DNA of 54,796 bases from Candidatus Synechococcus spongiarum SP3 (GTDB lineage: Bacteria > Cyanobacteriota > Cyanobacteriia > PCC-6307 > Cyanobiaceae). The notes beneath the pieces were generated by a model. The model was not told the origin of the DNA. It was given only the letters and a program-made list of their open reading frames with translations, and did not search any database. Location: positions 1-54,796 of the forward strand of contig JXQG01000005.1 in assembly GCA_001007665.1 (NCBI GenBank). The letters run 5' to 3'. Positions 54,170 through 54,796 of this stretch are shown here, piece by piece. The position numbers and the translations under genes were made by a program. Each line of letters starts with the position of its first letter. Within the stretch, counting starts at the first letter, position 1.

Positions 54170-54553
54170 TGCGGAAGAGTAAGGGACGCTCCAGAGCCCC
54201 CAGATTCAAGAGACGTAACAATCGCCAGAGTATTCCCATCTGCGGTAAGGAATTAAGGGCGGCCAGCAGGGGTGGCCGTTTCCCTGAGGTCGGAGAACTC
54301 CGTCTCCGCTGGAGCAGTCCCCTGCCTGCTCCTCCCAGCTCCTGCGTGATCGTCAAGGACTGTGCAGGACGGTACTTCGCCAGCTTTCTTTGTGGTGGAG
54401 GTAGGGCGTCCGAGGCTAGCGCCCAACGGCAAAGCCGTTGAGATTGATCTGGGCTCGGCATCCTTCGCCGTCACCTCCGACGGCGAAAAATTACCCCTCC
54501 GAAATTCCCTCGCTCTGCTTTTCAGCGAATACACAGGTTGCAACGGAGCTTGA
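54170..54553 (+). mobile_element. Frameshifted tnpB (IS200/IS605 OrfB) remnant
   Basis: Frame one reads KGRSRAPRFKRRNNRQSI, then GGRFPEVGELRLRWSSPLPA and CVIVKDCAGRYFASF (to ~54392). A one-frame shift then gives FFVVEVGRPRLAPNGKAVEI and DLGSASFAVTSDGEKL (to 54553). The latter is the RuvC-I motif of TnpB (IDLG). The N-terminal region, RuvC-II/III and zinc finger are missing. Non-functional relic; the flanking hairpins at 54057 and 54651 may be the element ends. Confidence 0.75.
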
Positions 54554-54650
54554 GCCGCAAGGTCAAAAAGAAGGTTGGATTTTCTCAAGCTGGCGCTCAC
54601 TGATCCGGAACCGGTAGGCTACCCTTCCGCCTCCTGAAGGTCTCTTGGGA

Positions 54651-54670
54651 GCCCCTCTTTGCTGAGGGGC
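54651..54670. repeat. Perfect 7-bp hairpin downstream of the tnpB remnant
   Basis: GCCCCTC (54651-54657), loop TTTGCT, GAGGGGC (54664-54670). It lies about 100 bases after the remnant, where an IS605 right-end hairpin (and the omega-RNA 3' end) would be expected. The rest to 54796 has a minus-strand open stretch (54796-54698) ending ASLRLGAQL that I cannot identify. Confidence 0.5.
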
Positions 54671-54796
54671 GTCACTCCCTCAGCGAACGGGTCCCCCCTA
54701 GAGCTGCGCTCCGAGGCGGAGGCTGGCGGTAGAGTGGCTGTCACCCGAACCCAAAGCGGATACGGAAACCTCTCCGCCCAACGACCATCGGCTCCA

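Noticed and set aside
54698-54796. Minus-strand open stretch running off the right edge, possibly a gene 3' end
   Set aside because: Only 33 codons visible and no recognisable motif.

Overview
The window is a GC-rich cyanobacterial chromosome segment of the marine Synechococcus/Prochlorococcus type. The support is gene content and order: rpmA-rplU beside kaiABC, nblS next to purD, purC-bamA-lpxC-fabZ-lpxA-lpxB, grxC-gshB divergent from prfB, prfB followed by a DUF3285-like gene, ybeY, dgkA and trpG, ftrV-pyrR, and gpmI-secG. Insertion-sequence debris, ankyrin-like debris and several broken genes suggest a genome under relaxed selection, possibly host-associated. A sponge-symbiont Synechococcus is one candidate, but this is inference only.

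Region by region. 1-9.7 kb: 3' part of a class A penicillin-binding protein, rsmB, an alkyltransferase-like gene, queA, a frameshifted membrane protein coupled to an FKBP isomerase, and two convergent GT39-like membrane glycosyltransferases. 9.9-11.6 kb: an IS630-type transposase remnant abutting a decayed GHKL ATPase/histidine-kinase-like gene. 11.9-18.4 kb: rpmA and rplU, the clock operon (kaiA reduced to its C-terminal domain), the kinase nblS, an internally deleted purD, and purC. 18.4-26.3 kb: outer-membrane assembly (bamA), lipid A synthesis (lpxC, fabZ, lpxA, lpxB), msrA and bioA.

26.3-37.0 kb holds the most unusual content: eight tightly spaced same-strand genes. They encode a MotA/ZorA-like channel protein with a long coiled-coil tail, a MotB/ZorB-like OmpA-domain partner, a soluble coiled-coil protein, a lipoprotein with an apparent von Willebrand A (MIDAS) site, a multi-pass membrane protein, a tubulin/FtsZ-like GTPase, a 1119-residue protein ending in an Hsp70/actin fold, and a single-pass membrane coiled-coil protein sharing a C-terminal domain with the third gene. 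I read this as a cell-envelope ion-driven motor coupled to two cytoskeletal NTPase folds. It resembles Zorya in its first two genes only. The function is unknown; defence, envelope surveillance or surface behaviour are all possible.

37.0-40.6 kb is accessory or decaying: a 757-base gap, a frameshifted secreted Cys-repeat protein, an ankyrin-like remnant, and an OLD-type ATPase with an early in-frame stop. 40.6-54.0 kb is core: gshB, grxC, prfB (with its programmed +1 frameshift), a DUF3285-like gene, ybeY, dgkA, trpG, a decayed metallo-beta-lactamase-fold gene, a divergent Hsp70, ftrV, pyrR, gpmI, secG with a repetitive acidic tail, two cyanobacterial conserved genes, a FIST protein and trmB. 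The right edge carries a tnpB remnant of an IS200/IS605-type element between two hairpins. I found no rRNA, tRNA or CRISPR array.
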